From Actinomycetes bacterium (GTDB lineage Bacteria; Actinomycetota; Actinomycetes; Nanopelagicales; Nanopelagicaceae), in the NCBI GenBank assembly GCA_025355665.1, contig JANXZF010000057.1, forward strand, positions 1 to 34,400: DNA of 34,400 nucleotides, written 5' to 3'. The notes beneath the pieces were generated by a model, which was not told the origin of the DNA, did no database searches, and saw nothing but the letters and a program-made list of their open reading frames with translations. Shown piece by piece: positions 1 through 8,472 of this stretch (positions are counted from its first letter, which is position 1; each line of letters opens with the position of its first letter). The position numbers were made by a program, and so were the translations under genes.

Positions 1-1116
1 GCCAAAACCGGATTTAGCCAGAAAAACATCACTCTTCGGATTGCCAAATTTAAGTTCGTCCCGGCAGCATGCATGGTCGCTCACGACCCAATCCAGATTG
101 CCGAGTTTCATGAAGTTCCAGAGGGCTTCGACGTCTTCTCGCGGTCGAAGCGGAGGGTTCACTTTACCTCCGACACCTGGAGAGTTATGAATGTCGGCTA
201 GTAGATGGCCTATTGTGACCTCGCGTCGGAAGTCAATGTGTGGAAACGTCTGCGCCATTTTCATTGCTGCATCGACGGCCTTGAAAGAACTCAAATGAAG
301 GAGATTAATATTGGTTAGCTTCGTCTCGTGTGCTAGATACGATGCGATTGTGATTGCTAGACCCTCTGAGTGGGGAGGACGCGAATGGTGGTATGCCTCA
401 AGGCCGGAGTACTTACCAGATTCTTCAACGATCTTCGTATAAGCGCTCATGATTTCAGCCGTTTCACAATGAAGTCCGAGTGAAATTGAGTCAGCCCTAT
501 CTCCGAACTTCTCTCGTGCACTTTGGACCCCTCGCATGACGAATTCAAAGTGCGCAAGATCGTAACGCTCGTCGGGTGGCGTCATTAAGAATGAGGATTG
601 ATCAGAGGAACGGCCATGTAATCCATGACTGCCATAGAACATAAAAATCTTGAACGAACTCACTCCGAACTGGCTGATAATTTCAGGGATTTCGGAAATA
701 TGTTGCTTGGTCATTGGGGCTAAGTGGAAGCCGTAATCAACGTAGGCACGATCTTTGCTCATAGCGAGCACGTCCGGGAAGAAGTCCAAATAGCTTCCAC
801 CTCGGTTTAAGTAATATTGTCCAGTGCGCATGTACGTAATGGCAGTAGTAACTCCACCTTGCGCCGAAGCGCGACTTTCAGAGATGGTGTCTTGATCGAG
901 GGGATTGTAGATGCCCCAATGTTGGTGAGCATCAATTGCGCCTGGGTAGGCTACACGGCCGTTGCCGTCAACAACCTTCTTACTGTTTGACGTATTCAAG
1001 TTCGCGGCGATTTGAGTGATTACTCCGTTGGCAATGCCGATGTCCAAAGGGACAGAAGATTCCCCATCATGGTTGACGACGATTACATTAGTTATGACTA
1101 AGTCGAAGACACTCAT
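1..1116 (-). CDS. Hydantoinase/dihydropyrimidinase-like amidohydrolase (partial, C-terminus beyond window edge)
   Basis: Manual reverse-strand translation gives MSVFDLVITNVIVVNHDGESSVPLDIGIANG...GRVAYPGAIDAHQHWGIYNPLDQDTISESRASAQGGVTTAITY...VSSFKIFMFYGSHG...GLHCETAEI...NLLHLSS...VVSDHACC. This matches the HxH, Lys, His, His, Asp metal-site order of cyclic amidohydrolases. It is absent from the ORF track because it runs off the left edge. Confidence 0.85.
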   Translation of the reverse strand, partial: MSVFDLVITNVIVVNHDGESSVPLDIGIANGVITQIAANLNTSNSKKVVDGNGRVAYPGAIDAHQHWGIYNPLDQDTISESRASAQGGVTTAITYMRTGQYYLNRGGSYLDFFPDVLAMSKDRAYVDYGFHLAPMTKQHISEIPEIISQFGVSSFKIFMFYGSHGLHGRSSDQSSFLMTPPDERYDLAHFEFVMRGVQSAREKFGDRADSISLGLHCETAEIMSAYTKIVEESGKYSGLEAYHHSRPPHSEGLAITIASYLAHETKLTNINLLHLSSFKAVDAAMKMAQTFPHIDFRREVTIGHLLADIHNSPGVGGKVNPPLRPREDVEALWNFMKLGNLDWVVSDHACCRDELKFGNPKSDVFLAKSGFG

Positions 1117-1149
1117 GATTCGCCTTTCAGTAGTTCGTCGTAAATTACT

Positions 1150-1187
1150 GTTCCACCTGATGAACCAGGTCGTTCCACCTGATGAAC
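1150..1187. repeat. Tandem 22-bp direct repeat, GTTCCACCTGATGAAC at 1150-1165 and again at 1172-1187; operator-like
   Basis: Read directly: GTTCCACCTGATGAACCAGGTC followed by GTTCCACCTGATGAACTAGGTT. It lies between divergent genes (amidohydrolase minus, 118-aa gene/iclR plus). Confidence 0.75.
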
Positions 1188-1308
1188 TAGGTTTACGCAG
1201 ACTACTCGAATTTAGAGTTGATGGGCAAGTTATTCTCTTTTCTTTTCACTTTTTTACTGTTACGGTGCGCGGAACAAGTTCCATCTCTGAATAGGAAGGG
1301 CGAGGGCC

Positions 1309-1665
1309 ATGATTTATCTAGTTTACAAAATGCACTTAACGGGGAAGTCTCGTAGCAACTTGAAGACCTTCTGGCACTGGTTAGAAGATCGAGAAAAGTG
1401 GTTTTACAGTTCTTTACCAATGGTTAAGAGCGTTCGCTGGTATTACAGCGTCGTTGGCGACGTGTACACCCTAGAATCTTGGACTGCATTTGAAGACGAG
1501 GCTGCATTCGGTGAGTACCGTAAAGTGCTAGCAGTACTGAAGGCAGACACTGAATGGGAAACTGAGCGAGTATCGCAAGATGATTGGTATGAATTTCTAT
1601 CAACGCGTTTAGTAACAGATCCACCCGCCAAAGTTGGTTTTGGACAACTAAATAATGTCCGCTGA
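1309..1665 (+). CDS. Small uncharacterised protein (118 aa), possibly a dimeric alpha/beta-barrel-type protein
   Basis: ORF with upstream purine-rich sequence (aggaagggcgagg); overlaps the start of the iclR ORF, suggesting co-translation. Fold guess only. Confidence 0.6.
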   Translation: MIYLVYKMHLTGKSRSNLKTFWHWLEDREKWFYSSLPMVKSVRWYYSVVGDVYTLESWTAFEDEAAFGEYRKVLAVLKADTEWETERVSQDDWYEFLSTRLVTDPPAKVGFGQLNNVR

Positions 1666-2440
1666 AGGAAGTTCACAGCGAATCGCAACTGTTGAGCGTG
1701 CAGCTGACGTTCTATTGCTTTTTTCAAAAAGTGCTGAGCGAGATCTCGGAATAAGCGAGATTGCCCGGAAATTGGACATATCGAAGGCCGCAGTTCATCG
1801 AATCCTTGCGTCCTTGAGAAGTCGTGGATTTATTGATCTGCTTGAGGAGTCGCGGCGATATACGCTCGGCACTTCTTCACTGGCTCTGGGTCTCAGGTGT
1901 CTAACCCAATTGGACATACGTACTTTGGCCGGACCGGAACTGACAGCGCTATCTCGGGCAACCCACGAAACGGCAACTCTTTCCATTCGTTCTGGATTTG
2001 AGCGATTGTACGTCGATCAAGTGGTTCCAAATCGAGAAATCGTAATGTCGGTTGCAATTGGGATCACGCATCCATTGCATGCTGGTAGTTCTTCAAAGGC
2101 ATTTCTTGCCTGGCTGCCAGAGGCCGAGATCCTTCAATTCCTTCGTCGGAAATTGAAGCCAGTTACACCTCAGACAATTACCGACCCCGCGAAGATCTTG
2201 AATGAGCTAAGACTTATCCGAAATAGGGGCTATTCGCAATCCGTGGGAGAGAGGCAGACTGGATCAGCCTCGGTGGCGGCGCCCATTTTTGATCGCATGG
2301 GCAATCCCATAGCGGTCATCAGCGTATGCGGCCCGGCAGTACGTTTTAAGTCAGAGTTATCGCAATGCGTCCCAGCTTTACTTGACTCTGCCTCACGCTT
2401 ATCAAAGCGTATGGGGTACATACCTCCCAAGAAACCTTGA
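1655..2440 (+). CDS. IclR family transcriptional regulator
   Basis: N-terminal ERAADVLLLFSKSAERDLGISEIARKLDISKAAVHRILASLRSRGFID winged HTH; C-terminal HPLHAGSSSKAFLAWLPE...GYSQSVGERQTGSASVAAPIFDRMGNPIAVISVCGPAVR, typical of IclR effector domains. Confidence 0.93.
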   Translation: MSAEGSSQRIATVERAADVLLLFSKSAERDLGISEIARKLDISKAAVHRILASLRSRGFIDLLEESRRYTLGTSSLALGLRCLTQLDIRTLAGPELTALSRATHETATLSIRSGFERLYVDQVVPNREIVMSVAIGITHPLHAGSSSKAFLAWLPEAEILQFLRRKLKPVTPQTITDPAKILNELRLIRNRGYSQSVGERQTGSASVAAPIFDRMGNPIAVISVCGPAVRFKSELSQCVPALLDSASRLSKRMGYIPPKKP

Positions 2441-2446
2441 AAAACC

Positions 2447-3403
2447 ATGCAGATCGGTTTTGCAATGGGTCTGGCGGGGATTGCCGTCGAGGACTATCGA
2501 GATATCGCCGTTGAAGCAGAACGAGCCGGCACCTATGCGCTTTGCGTAGGCGAAGCGGCACACGAAAGTTTTTCGATGGCAGCCTATTTCGCCACGCTCA
2601 CGTCAAAGCCGAAGATCATCACTGCGATCACTACGTGGGTGCGCCCTCCGATGAATGCCGCTGTGGCAGCAACAACCGTAGATGAGATCTCGAATGGGCG
2701 ATTTGAGTTGGGGCTGGGAACAATGCCAGACAAGTGGAACCGTGATTACTATGGAATAGATCCCGATCGTCCGGTTTCGCGTATGCGTGAATATGTTTCG
2801 GCAATTCGCGCAGGTTGCGAAGCGCACAGCGGTCGAAAAGCGAACTTTGACGGTGAGTTCTATCAGGTTAAAGATTATGAACGGTTCTCTGTACCTCTTC
2901 GAAATCGAGTTCCGATTCACCTGGCCGCAACTCGCCCAGGCATGGCACGACTTGCTGGTGAAATCGCAGACGGCGTAATCGTCAATTGGTTTCATACGAA
3001 AGAGTGGTTGCATCAAAGTCTAGAGCCGGCAATTAAGGAAGGTAGTGCTAAGTCTGGCAACATTTGCAGGAGATCGGCGATGGTTCGAGTCCTTATCGAA
3101 CCGAACTCAGATAAAGCTCGAGAAATGCTCAGACCGTCTTTCGAGTTGTATCGCAAGATCCCCTATTTTCAAGAAATCGCTAGATCGGCTGGCTTTGCAA
3201 TGACTCAAACTTCAGAGTTGCCTGGTGAATTAATTGATGCCATGACCATTCACGGGTCTTTGGATCAGGTGGTTGATCAGATCTATCAACGCTATGGCAC
3301 ATGGGCAGATTGGCTAGAGCTCATTCCGGGCGGCGTCACGCCAGAAATCTTGAGAGATTCCTATGAAAGCCTATTTACGTTGCTTCCAATACTCAATTTT
3401 TAA
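2447..3403 (+). CDS. LLM class (luciferase-like) oxidoreductase, probably F420-dependent
   Basis: TIM-barrel LLM features: MQIGFAMG..., TTVDEISNGRFELGLGTMPDKWNRDYYGID, VPIHLAATRPGMARLAGEIADGVIVNW. Confidence 0.85.
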   Translation: MQIGFAMGLAGIAVEDYRDIAVEAERAGTYALCVGEAAHESFSMAAYFATLTSKPKIITAITTWVRPPMNAAVAATTVDEISNGRFELGLGTMPDKWNRDYYGIDPDRPVSRMREYVSAIRAGCEAHSGRKANFDGEFYQVKDYERFSVPLRNRVPIHLAATRPGMARLAGEIADGVIVNWFHTKEWLHQSLEPAIKEGSAKSGNICRRSAMVRVLIEPNSDKAREMLRPSFELYRKIPYFQEIARSAGFAMTQTSELPGELIDAMTIHGSLDQVVDQIYQRYGTWADWLELIPGGVTPEILRDSYESLFTLLPILNF

Positions 3404-3430
3404 CGTACATTTTTGCAATTCCCAATAATC

Positions 3431-3447
3431 TTTCCGCTTGGTGGAAC
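3431..3447. promoter_or_regulatory. Candidate IclR-type operator TTTCCGCTTGGTGGAAC
   Basis: Imperfect inverted repeat (TTTCCGC / GTGGAAC) upstream of the ABC transporter gene; resembles the other palindromes at 3552, 12577 and 15168. Confidence 0.4.
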
Positions 3448-3510
3448 AACATCACGAATTGGTAACAAACCTAATTTGAGTGTAATTATTGATTTTTTTC
3501 CATTAAACCC

Positions 3511-3539
3511 TTGACCCTTGAGGAACGAGTGTTTAACAT
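3511..3539 (+). promoter_or_regulatory. Candidate sigma70-type promoter: TTGACC - 17 bp - TAACAT
   Basis: Read directly; 54 bp upstream of the substrate-binding protein GTG start, just before the palindrome at 3550-3570. Confidence 0.55.
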
Positions 3540-3549
3540 ATTTGGAAGG

Positions 3550-3570
3550 GTGTTTCGTAGAGCGAAACAC
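3550..3570. promoter_or_regulatory. Perfect inverted repeat GTGTTTCG-tagag-CGAAACAC, candidate operator or 5' UTR stem-loop
   Basis: 8-bp perfect arms with a 5-nt spacer, immediately downstream of the predicted -10 and upstream of the RBS. Confidence 0.55.
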
Positions 3571-3593
3571 TAACGGCCTGTGATGGAGGAAAC

Positions 3594-4937
3594 GTGATTA
3601 GGAGAAAAATAATCATCACCGCACTTACAATAAGTGCGATGATCGCAAGTACGGTTTCGGCAACAGCTGTAGATCGCCCAGGTCTAGTTCCCCACAGTGT
3701 TTGGAAGTCTGGGCAGGCAGTCATCAAGGTAGGTTTAATTGCACCAATGACTGGCGTGTTTGCAACTCTCGGTGTGAATCAACGCAATTCGCTCCAAGTG
3801 TTAGCTGATTCTATTAATGCGGCTGGTGGTATTGGTGGCGCGAAGATTCAGATTGTAGTTCGTGATGGAGGTCTTGACCCCGTTGCTTCAACGAATGCGG
3901 CAAAGGAGTTTGCTGGAGACTCTTCCATAGCCTTCGTCATGGGACCTTCCATTTCATCGTTCTATGCTGGTGCTGCTGCGTACTACGAAGCTAATAAGAA
4001 ACTCAATTGCCAGGCAGGTGTTGCCGCACTTGATTTCACTGACTACAAGTACGGGTTCCGTTCGCAGGATTTCTTCAAAGATGACTACGCTCAAGAACTT
4101 TCAATTCTTCAGCGAAAAGGAGTCAAGAAATTTGGCATGATCTACGAAGCGGGGAGCACGGGTATTGCTGCTGACGCGTTCTTCAAAGATTCAGCCCCTG
4201 ATTACGGCTTGACTTACCTCGGTTGGCAAGTAATTACTTCAACTCAGACGACCCATGATGCAGAACTTCAGAAGTTGATCAACCTGGGCGCTCAAGCCGT
4301 TGATATCTCCAATAACGCGTATGGGGCTTACACGACTCAAGCTGCAGCGGATCTTAACTTCAAGGGCATACTCTTTGGTGGGTCCGGGTCGCAGAACATC
4401 GCTTTCCAAGAAACCGGCGGAGACCACTTCGTAGGCACATTGATGGCTGCTCCTAACTACCAATTCCCAATTCGCGACAAGTCAACTTGGATGCCTGGTT
4501 ACAAGGCCCATATTGACGCTGTTGTGAAGCAATACGGAGTAACCACAGGTCCTAAGTCCGGTTCCACGTCTCCTAACGGCACCGCAATTGAAGCCGATTG
4601 CTTGTACGCATTCGCAGTTGCTTCGAACAAGGCTCGCTCATTTGATTCCACAAAGGTGCGGGATCAAATGGCTTCGCTGGACATTCCCGCAATAAACACG
4701 CCATCGGGAGTTCGCATCCATCCAGGCACCAATCACAATTTCTACAGTGCCGATGGAATTAGCGTCTACCAATGGTTCAAGGATGCAAATGGCTGGTACA
4801 CCGTTCAGGTCAACGGCCTTGCTGTACTTAACGCAAAGTGCACGATAGTTGGTTGGCTAATGCACCGATCAAACGGAGCTCCATTAATCTGCACGAAGGT
4901 AGGGACAAATCTCTACTACAAGGCGCAGAGCGCATAA
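3594..4937 (+). CDS. ABC transporter substrate-binding protein (branched-chain amino acid/amide type, LivJ/K-like)
   Basis: GTG start with RBS ggagga; signal peptide MIRRKIIITALTISAMIASTVSATA; IKVGLIAPMTGVFATLGVNQRNSLQVLADSINAAGGIGGAKIQIVVRDGG periplasmic-binding motif. Confidence 0.9.
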   Translation: MIRRKIIITALTISAMIASTVSATAVDRPGLVPHSVWKSGQAVIKVGLIAPMTGVFATLGVNQRNSLQVLADSINAAGGIGGAKIQIVVRDGGLDPVASTNAAKEFAGDSSIAFVMGPSISSFYAGAAAYYEANKKLNCQAGVAALDFTDYKYGFRSQDFFKDDYAQELSILQRKGVKKFGMIYEAGSTGIAADAFFKDSAPDYGLTYLGWQVITSTQTTHDAELQKLINLGAQAVDISNNAYGAYTTQAAADLNFKGILFGGSGSQNIAFQETGGDHFVGTLMAAPNYQFPIRDKSTWMPGYKAHIDAVVKQYGVTTGPKSGSTSPNGTAIEADCLYAFAVASNKARSFDSTKVRDQMASLDIPAINTPSGVRIHPGTNHNFYSADGISVYQWFKDANGWYTVQVNGLAVLNAKCTIVGWLMHRSNGAPLICTKVGTNLYYKAQSA

Positions 4938-4968
4938 CTGATAGGAAAATGCATCTAAGTTAGGAAGT

Positions 4969-5012
4969 AATAGTGAGAGTGGACAGGCACTTAATGATCC
5001 ACTCTCACTATT
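4969..5012. terminator. Strong stem-loop between substrate-binding protein and permease genes (attenuator/processing element)
   Basis: AATAGTGAGAGTGGA-(14 nt)-TCCACTCTCACTATT: a 15-bp perfect stem; only a short T-rich tail (ttcttg) follows. Confidence 0.7.
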
Positions 5013-5064
5013 TTCTTGAGGCACGGCCACCCGTACAGCCTTCGTCGAGAAGAAATGGTTTTTA

Positions 5065-5931
5065 ATGGATCTGCAGATTTGGGTTGAAGGGCTTTATATT
5101 GGGTCGGTTTACGCGCTCATTGCCCTGAGCATGACGGTCGTCTACCAACCGACGCGCATTATGAATTTTGCACAAGGTGAGGGCTTCGTTCTCGGTGCGG
5201 CAATTGGGTATCAAACAATTGGCGTGTGGCATTGGCCAGTCTGGCAAGCCGGTGCAGCCTTGATACTTTTGGCAATGGCCATGGGCTATGTAATGGAGCG
5301 GATGGTCATGCTGCCTGTGCAACTGAGCGGAAACCGATTTGCTTGGATTATCGCGACACTAGCTGCTGCCCTCATCTTCCAGTCCCTATTCAATTTGCCC
5401 TACGCTAACGTGACTTTTGGTTACTTTGAGTTTTTCAAGACAAGAGCAAATATCTTCGGGGCGCATATCGCGATGCAAAAAATTCTCGTATTTACGTTCA
5501 TGGTTTTTGCTGCCGTCTTCTATGATCAGCTACTCAAGCGCACTTTGTGGGGTCGCTCAATCAGGGCAGTTGCTCACAATAACGACACTTCCATAATTCT
5601 CGGAATTCCCACCAAACTTGTAATCAAGGTGGCTTTTATTTCAGGCACGGTGCTCATAGCATGCGCGGGCTTTTTGGCAGCACCCGTCATTATTGTGGCT
5701 CCTGCATCCGGTCTCTTTTTCACGATTCAGGGCTTCACGGCCGCGATCATTGGCGGCGTTGGAAGCCCGAAAGGTGCGGTTGCGGGGGGATTGATGATCG
5801 GGATTCTAGACAGTGTTGTTCGAAGTTCCTTGGGCGGGACCTGGGGCGTATTTAGCACGGTAATGGCATTGGCGCTGATTTTGGTAGTTCGGCCCAACGG
5901 TTTCTTTGGCAAGAGAGTTGTGGGGAGATAA
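5065..5931 (+). CDS. Branched-chain amino acid-type ABC transporter permease (LivH-like)
   Basis: Hydrophobic; starts IWVEGLYIGSVYALIALSMTVVYQPTRIMNFAQGE; contains FTAAIIGGVGSPKGAVAGGLMIGILDS. Confidence 0.92.
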   Translation: MDLQIWVEGLYIGSVYALIALSMTVVYQPTRIMNFAQGEGFVLGAAIGYQTIGVWHWPVWQAGAALILLAMAMGYVMERMVMLPVQLSGNRFAWIIATLAAALIFQSLFNLPYANVTFGYFEFFKTRANIFGAHIAMQKILVFTFMVFAAVFYDQLLKRTLWGRSIRAVAHNNDTSIILGIPTKLVIKVAFISGTVLIACAGFLAAPVIIVAPASGLFFTIQGFTAAIIGGVGSPKGAVAGGLMIGILDSVVRSSLGGTWGVFSTVMALALILVVRPNGFFGKRVVGR

Positions 5932-7746
5932 ATGATTTCGTCGTACAAAACACTAAATCGGGTGCTGGTCGCAGGCACTGCCATTGCAATTGCGCTGCTT
6001 TATCTTTTTCCACTTTTTGCTCGGACTACAAATAACCCTAGCTACTACCTCCAGATAGTCTCCGTCGCGCTTTGTTCGGCGATCCTCACAATTTCGTTAA
6101 ATATCTGTATGGGCTACGGCGGACTTATGTCCCTGATGCACACCGGATTGCAGATGATGGGTGGCTACGCAGTTGCCATTTTGACCCTGAATCATCACTG
6201 GAACGGTTGGCTAGCTCTAGTAATGGCCATCGTGGTCGGTGCTGTGTTCGCCGTATTGGTTATCCTCCTTTCCTTGCGGGCAACGTATTTGTACTTTGGA
6301 ATGATAACTCTTGCCGTGAACTTGATCGCAATGGAGGCGATTCGACAAGGTGGCTCCTTTACTGGTGGCTACAATGGTCTCATCGGAGTAATGGCACCCG
6401 GAATTACAACGACGATGATGACGCCACAAGCATTTTATGTATTTCTCCTGACGATTCTCATTGGTGTGTACGTCATTCAGCGGAATCTAGTCTTCAGCGG
6501 ATTTGGGCGAAACACTATGGCTCTTCGCGAGTCACCAGAGACTGCAACTGCACTTGGTATTTCACCAAACGTCCACCGGGTAAAAATCTTCGCGGTCTCG
6601 GGTGCCCTCGCTGGACTGGCCGGGGGACTGCTTTCAATGCAACTCGGTTATGCAATGTCGGAGATCGGTGATCTAGGTAGTGGCCTGATTTTCTTCGTTG
6701 GACTATTTCTTGGCGGCATTTCCACCCTGGCAGGACCAATAATCGGAGTCGCAGTCGTAGCAACGATCGCTTTCCTTATTCGCGGAACTGCGCAGTACAA
6801 CACTCTCGTTTTGGGCGGTCTTTTACTTTTATGCATGGTGGTTCTACCACGAGGTGTTGTCGGAATGTATCGCTATTCTCGGTTTGGATCGCCTCATGTT
6901 CGGGAATTCGATCAGGCCGAGATCGACTCGTTTCAACTCGACATTTCCGTCAAAGATGTCGTGAAGAATCAAATTCTTCTTGAATCGCATGATTTGGCGA
7001 AGCATTTTGGTGGAATACATGCCGTGGATGGTGTCTCAATTGTCTTTAGATCGGGAGAAGTCCATGGAATCATAGGGCCAAATGGTTCCGGAAAATCAAC
7101 TCTAATTTCTTGTCTTACCGGTTACTACCCCCTCACTGCGGGGTCAGTAGAAATATTAGGCAATCCGGCTCCGAAAAAGCCATTCCTAATATCACGGCTT
7201 GGGGTTACCCGTGTTTTTCAAATTCCACACCTTTTTGAACGAGAAAGTGTGCTGGACAATGTCTTGACCGGAATGTACCGACGAGACAGATATTCAATTT
7301 TTGATGCAATATTTCGCACCCCTCGGTACCGGAAGGCCAACGCACGCAGCACGGAAGAGGCAAGAGCCCTTCTGGCATTAGCAGGTTTGTTGAACCAACA
7401 AGACCTGACCGCGGGATCTATTTCCCATGGCCAGAAGCGTTTGTTGGAAGTTGTGAGAGCGGTTGCAACTCAACCCAAGATCTTGATCTTGGATGAGCCG
7501 GCAACGGGCTTGCGCCAGGATGAATTGGATGTCTTGAAAGGCTTGATATCCAGATTGGCGAAAGAAGGAATGAGCGTTGTCCTAATAGAGCACAACGTCG
7601 ATTTCTTGATGAACCTTGCTGACATTGTGACGGTTATAGAGAGTGGCAAAGTGATTGCCGAGGGTACACCGATGGAGGTTCAGAAGAATGAGAAAGTGCT
7701 CGACGCGTATCTCGGTCGTACTGACTTTTCGAAGGAACTCGCATGA
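5932..7746 (+). CDS. Fused LivM-type permease + LivG-type ATPase
   Basis: N-terminal ~330 aa LivM-like (SLNICMGYGGLMSLMHTGLQMMGGYAVA... ALGISPNVHRVKIFAVSGALAGLAGGL); C-terminal ATPase with Walker A GPNGSGKST, ISHGQKRLLEVVRAVATQPKILILDEPATGL. Confidence 0.92.
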   Translation: MISSYKTLNRVLVAGTAIAIALLYLFPLFARTTNNPSYYLQIVSVALCSAILTISLNICMGYGGLMSLMHTGLQMMGGYAVAILTLNHHWNGWLALVMAIVVGAVFAVLVILLSLRATYLYFGMITLAVNLIAMEAIRQGGSFTGGYNGLIGVMAPGITTTMMTPQAFYVFLLTILIGVYVIQRNLVFSGFGRNTMALRESPETATALGISPNVHRVKIFAVSGALAGLAGGLLSMQLGYAMSEIGDLGSGLIFFVGLFLGGISTLAGPIIGVAVVATIAFLIRGTAQYNTLVLGGLLLLCMVVLPRGVVGMYRYSRFGSPHVREFDQAEIDSFQLDISVKDVVKNQILLESHDLAKHFGGIHAVDGVSIVFRSGEVHGIIGPNGSGKSTLISCLTGYYPLTAGSVEILGNPAPKKPFLISRLGVTRVFQIPHLFERESVLDNVLTGMYRRDRYSIFDAIFRTPRYRKANARSTEEARALLALAGLLNQQDLTAGSISHGQKRLLEVVRAVATQPKILILDEPATGLRQDELDVLKGLISRLAKEGMSVVLIEHNVDFLMNLADIVTVIESGKVIAEGTPMEVQKNEKVLDAYLGRTDFSKELA

Positions 7747-8465
7747 GTAACTTGGAGTTGAAGAATCTCACCATCACATACGGCGGCGCAAAGGCATTGA
7801 ATGGGTTATCGATTGAGGTGAAGGAAGGCGAGTTCGTCGCTCTCCTTGGTGCAAATGGCGCGGGCAAGACAACTTCCCTTCGTGCCATCTCGGGCCTACT
7901 CAAGCCAACCACGGGCTCGATCCGTTTTGGGGGAGAAGACATTACAAAATTGTCAGGGTATAAACGTGTGGCACTTGGAATCGGCCACGTGCCTGAAGGT
8001 CGACAGATTTTTCCCGATCACACAGTCGATGAGAACTTGCAACTCGGCTCATTCATTAAGCGAAAGTCATACAAAGAGGTAAGTCAAACCCTAGAAGAAA
8101 TGTTTGGACTATTCCCCAAGTTGAGAGAGCGACGAAAGCAAATGGCCGGAACTCTAAGTGGGGGCGAAGCACAGATGTTGGCGATCGCGCGTTCCTTGAT
8201 GTCTAGACCTCGGATATTGATGCTAGACGAACCCAGCCTTGGACTCGCGCCGCAGATGGTTTTGGAGATGTTTCGTTATCTCAAGAAGTTGCATGCGGAG
8301 CAAGGTTTAACAATCCTCTTGGTGGAGCAACAAGCTCGATTGGCGTTACAGCTCGCTAGCCGTGCTTACATTTTGGAACGTGGCCAGGTGAAGATAGCTG
8401 GGTTGGCAGAAGACTTAATCATCGACAAACGTGTTGCAGAGGCGTATTTGGGGACCTCTCATTAG
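7743..8465 (+). CDS. Branched-chain amino acid-type ABC transporter ATPase (LivF-like)
   Basis: Walker A GANGAGKTTS, LSGGEAQMLAIARSLMSRPRILMLDEPSLGLAPQM; overlaps the upstream stop (ATGA). Confidence 0.93.
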   Translation: MSNLELKNLTITYGGAKALNGLSIEVKEGEFVALLGANGAGKTTSLRAISGLLKPTTGSIRFGGEDITKLSGYKRVALGIGHVPEGRQIFPDHTVDENLQLGSFIKRKSYKEVSQTLEEMFGLFPKLRERRKQMAGTLSGGEAQMLAIARSLMSRPRILMLDEPSLGLAPQMVLEMFRYLKKLHAEQGLTILLVEQQARLALQLASRAYILERGQVKIAGLAEDLIIDKRVAEAYLGTSH

Positions 8466-8472
8466 TGTCTCG

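Noticed and set aside
1016-1294. 92-aa + strand ORF spanning the amidohydrolase start
   Set aside because: Antisense to the amidohydrolase and runs through the divergent promoter repeats.
6072-6671. 199-aa + strand ORF inside the LivM region
   Set aside because: Alternative frame of a strongly supported permease gene; its Trp/Arg/Ser-rich sequence resembles frame noise.
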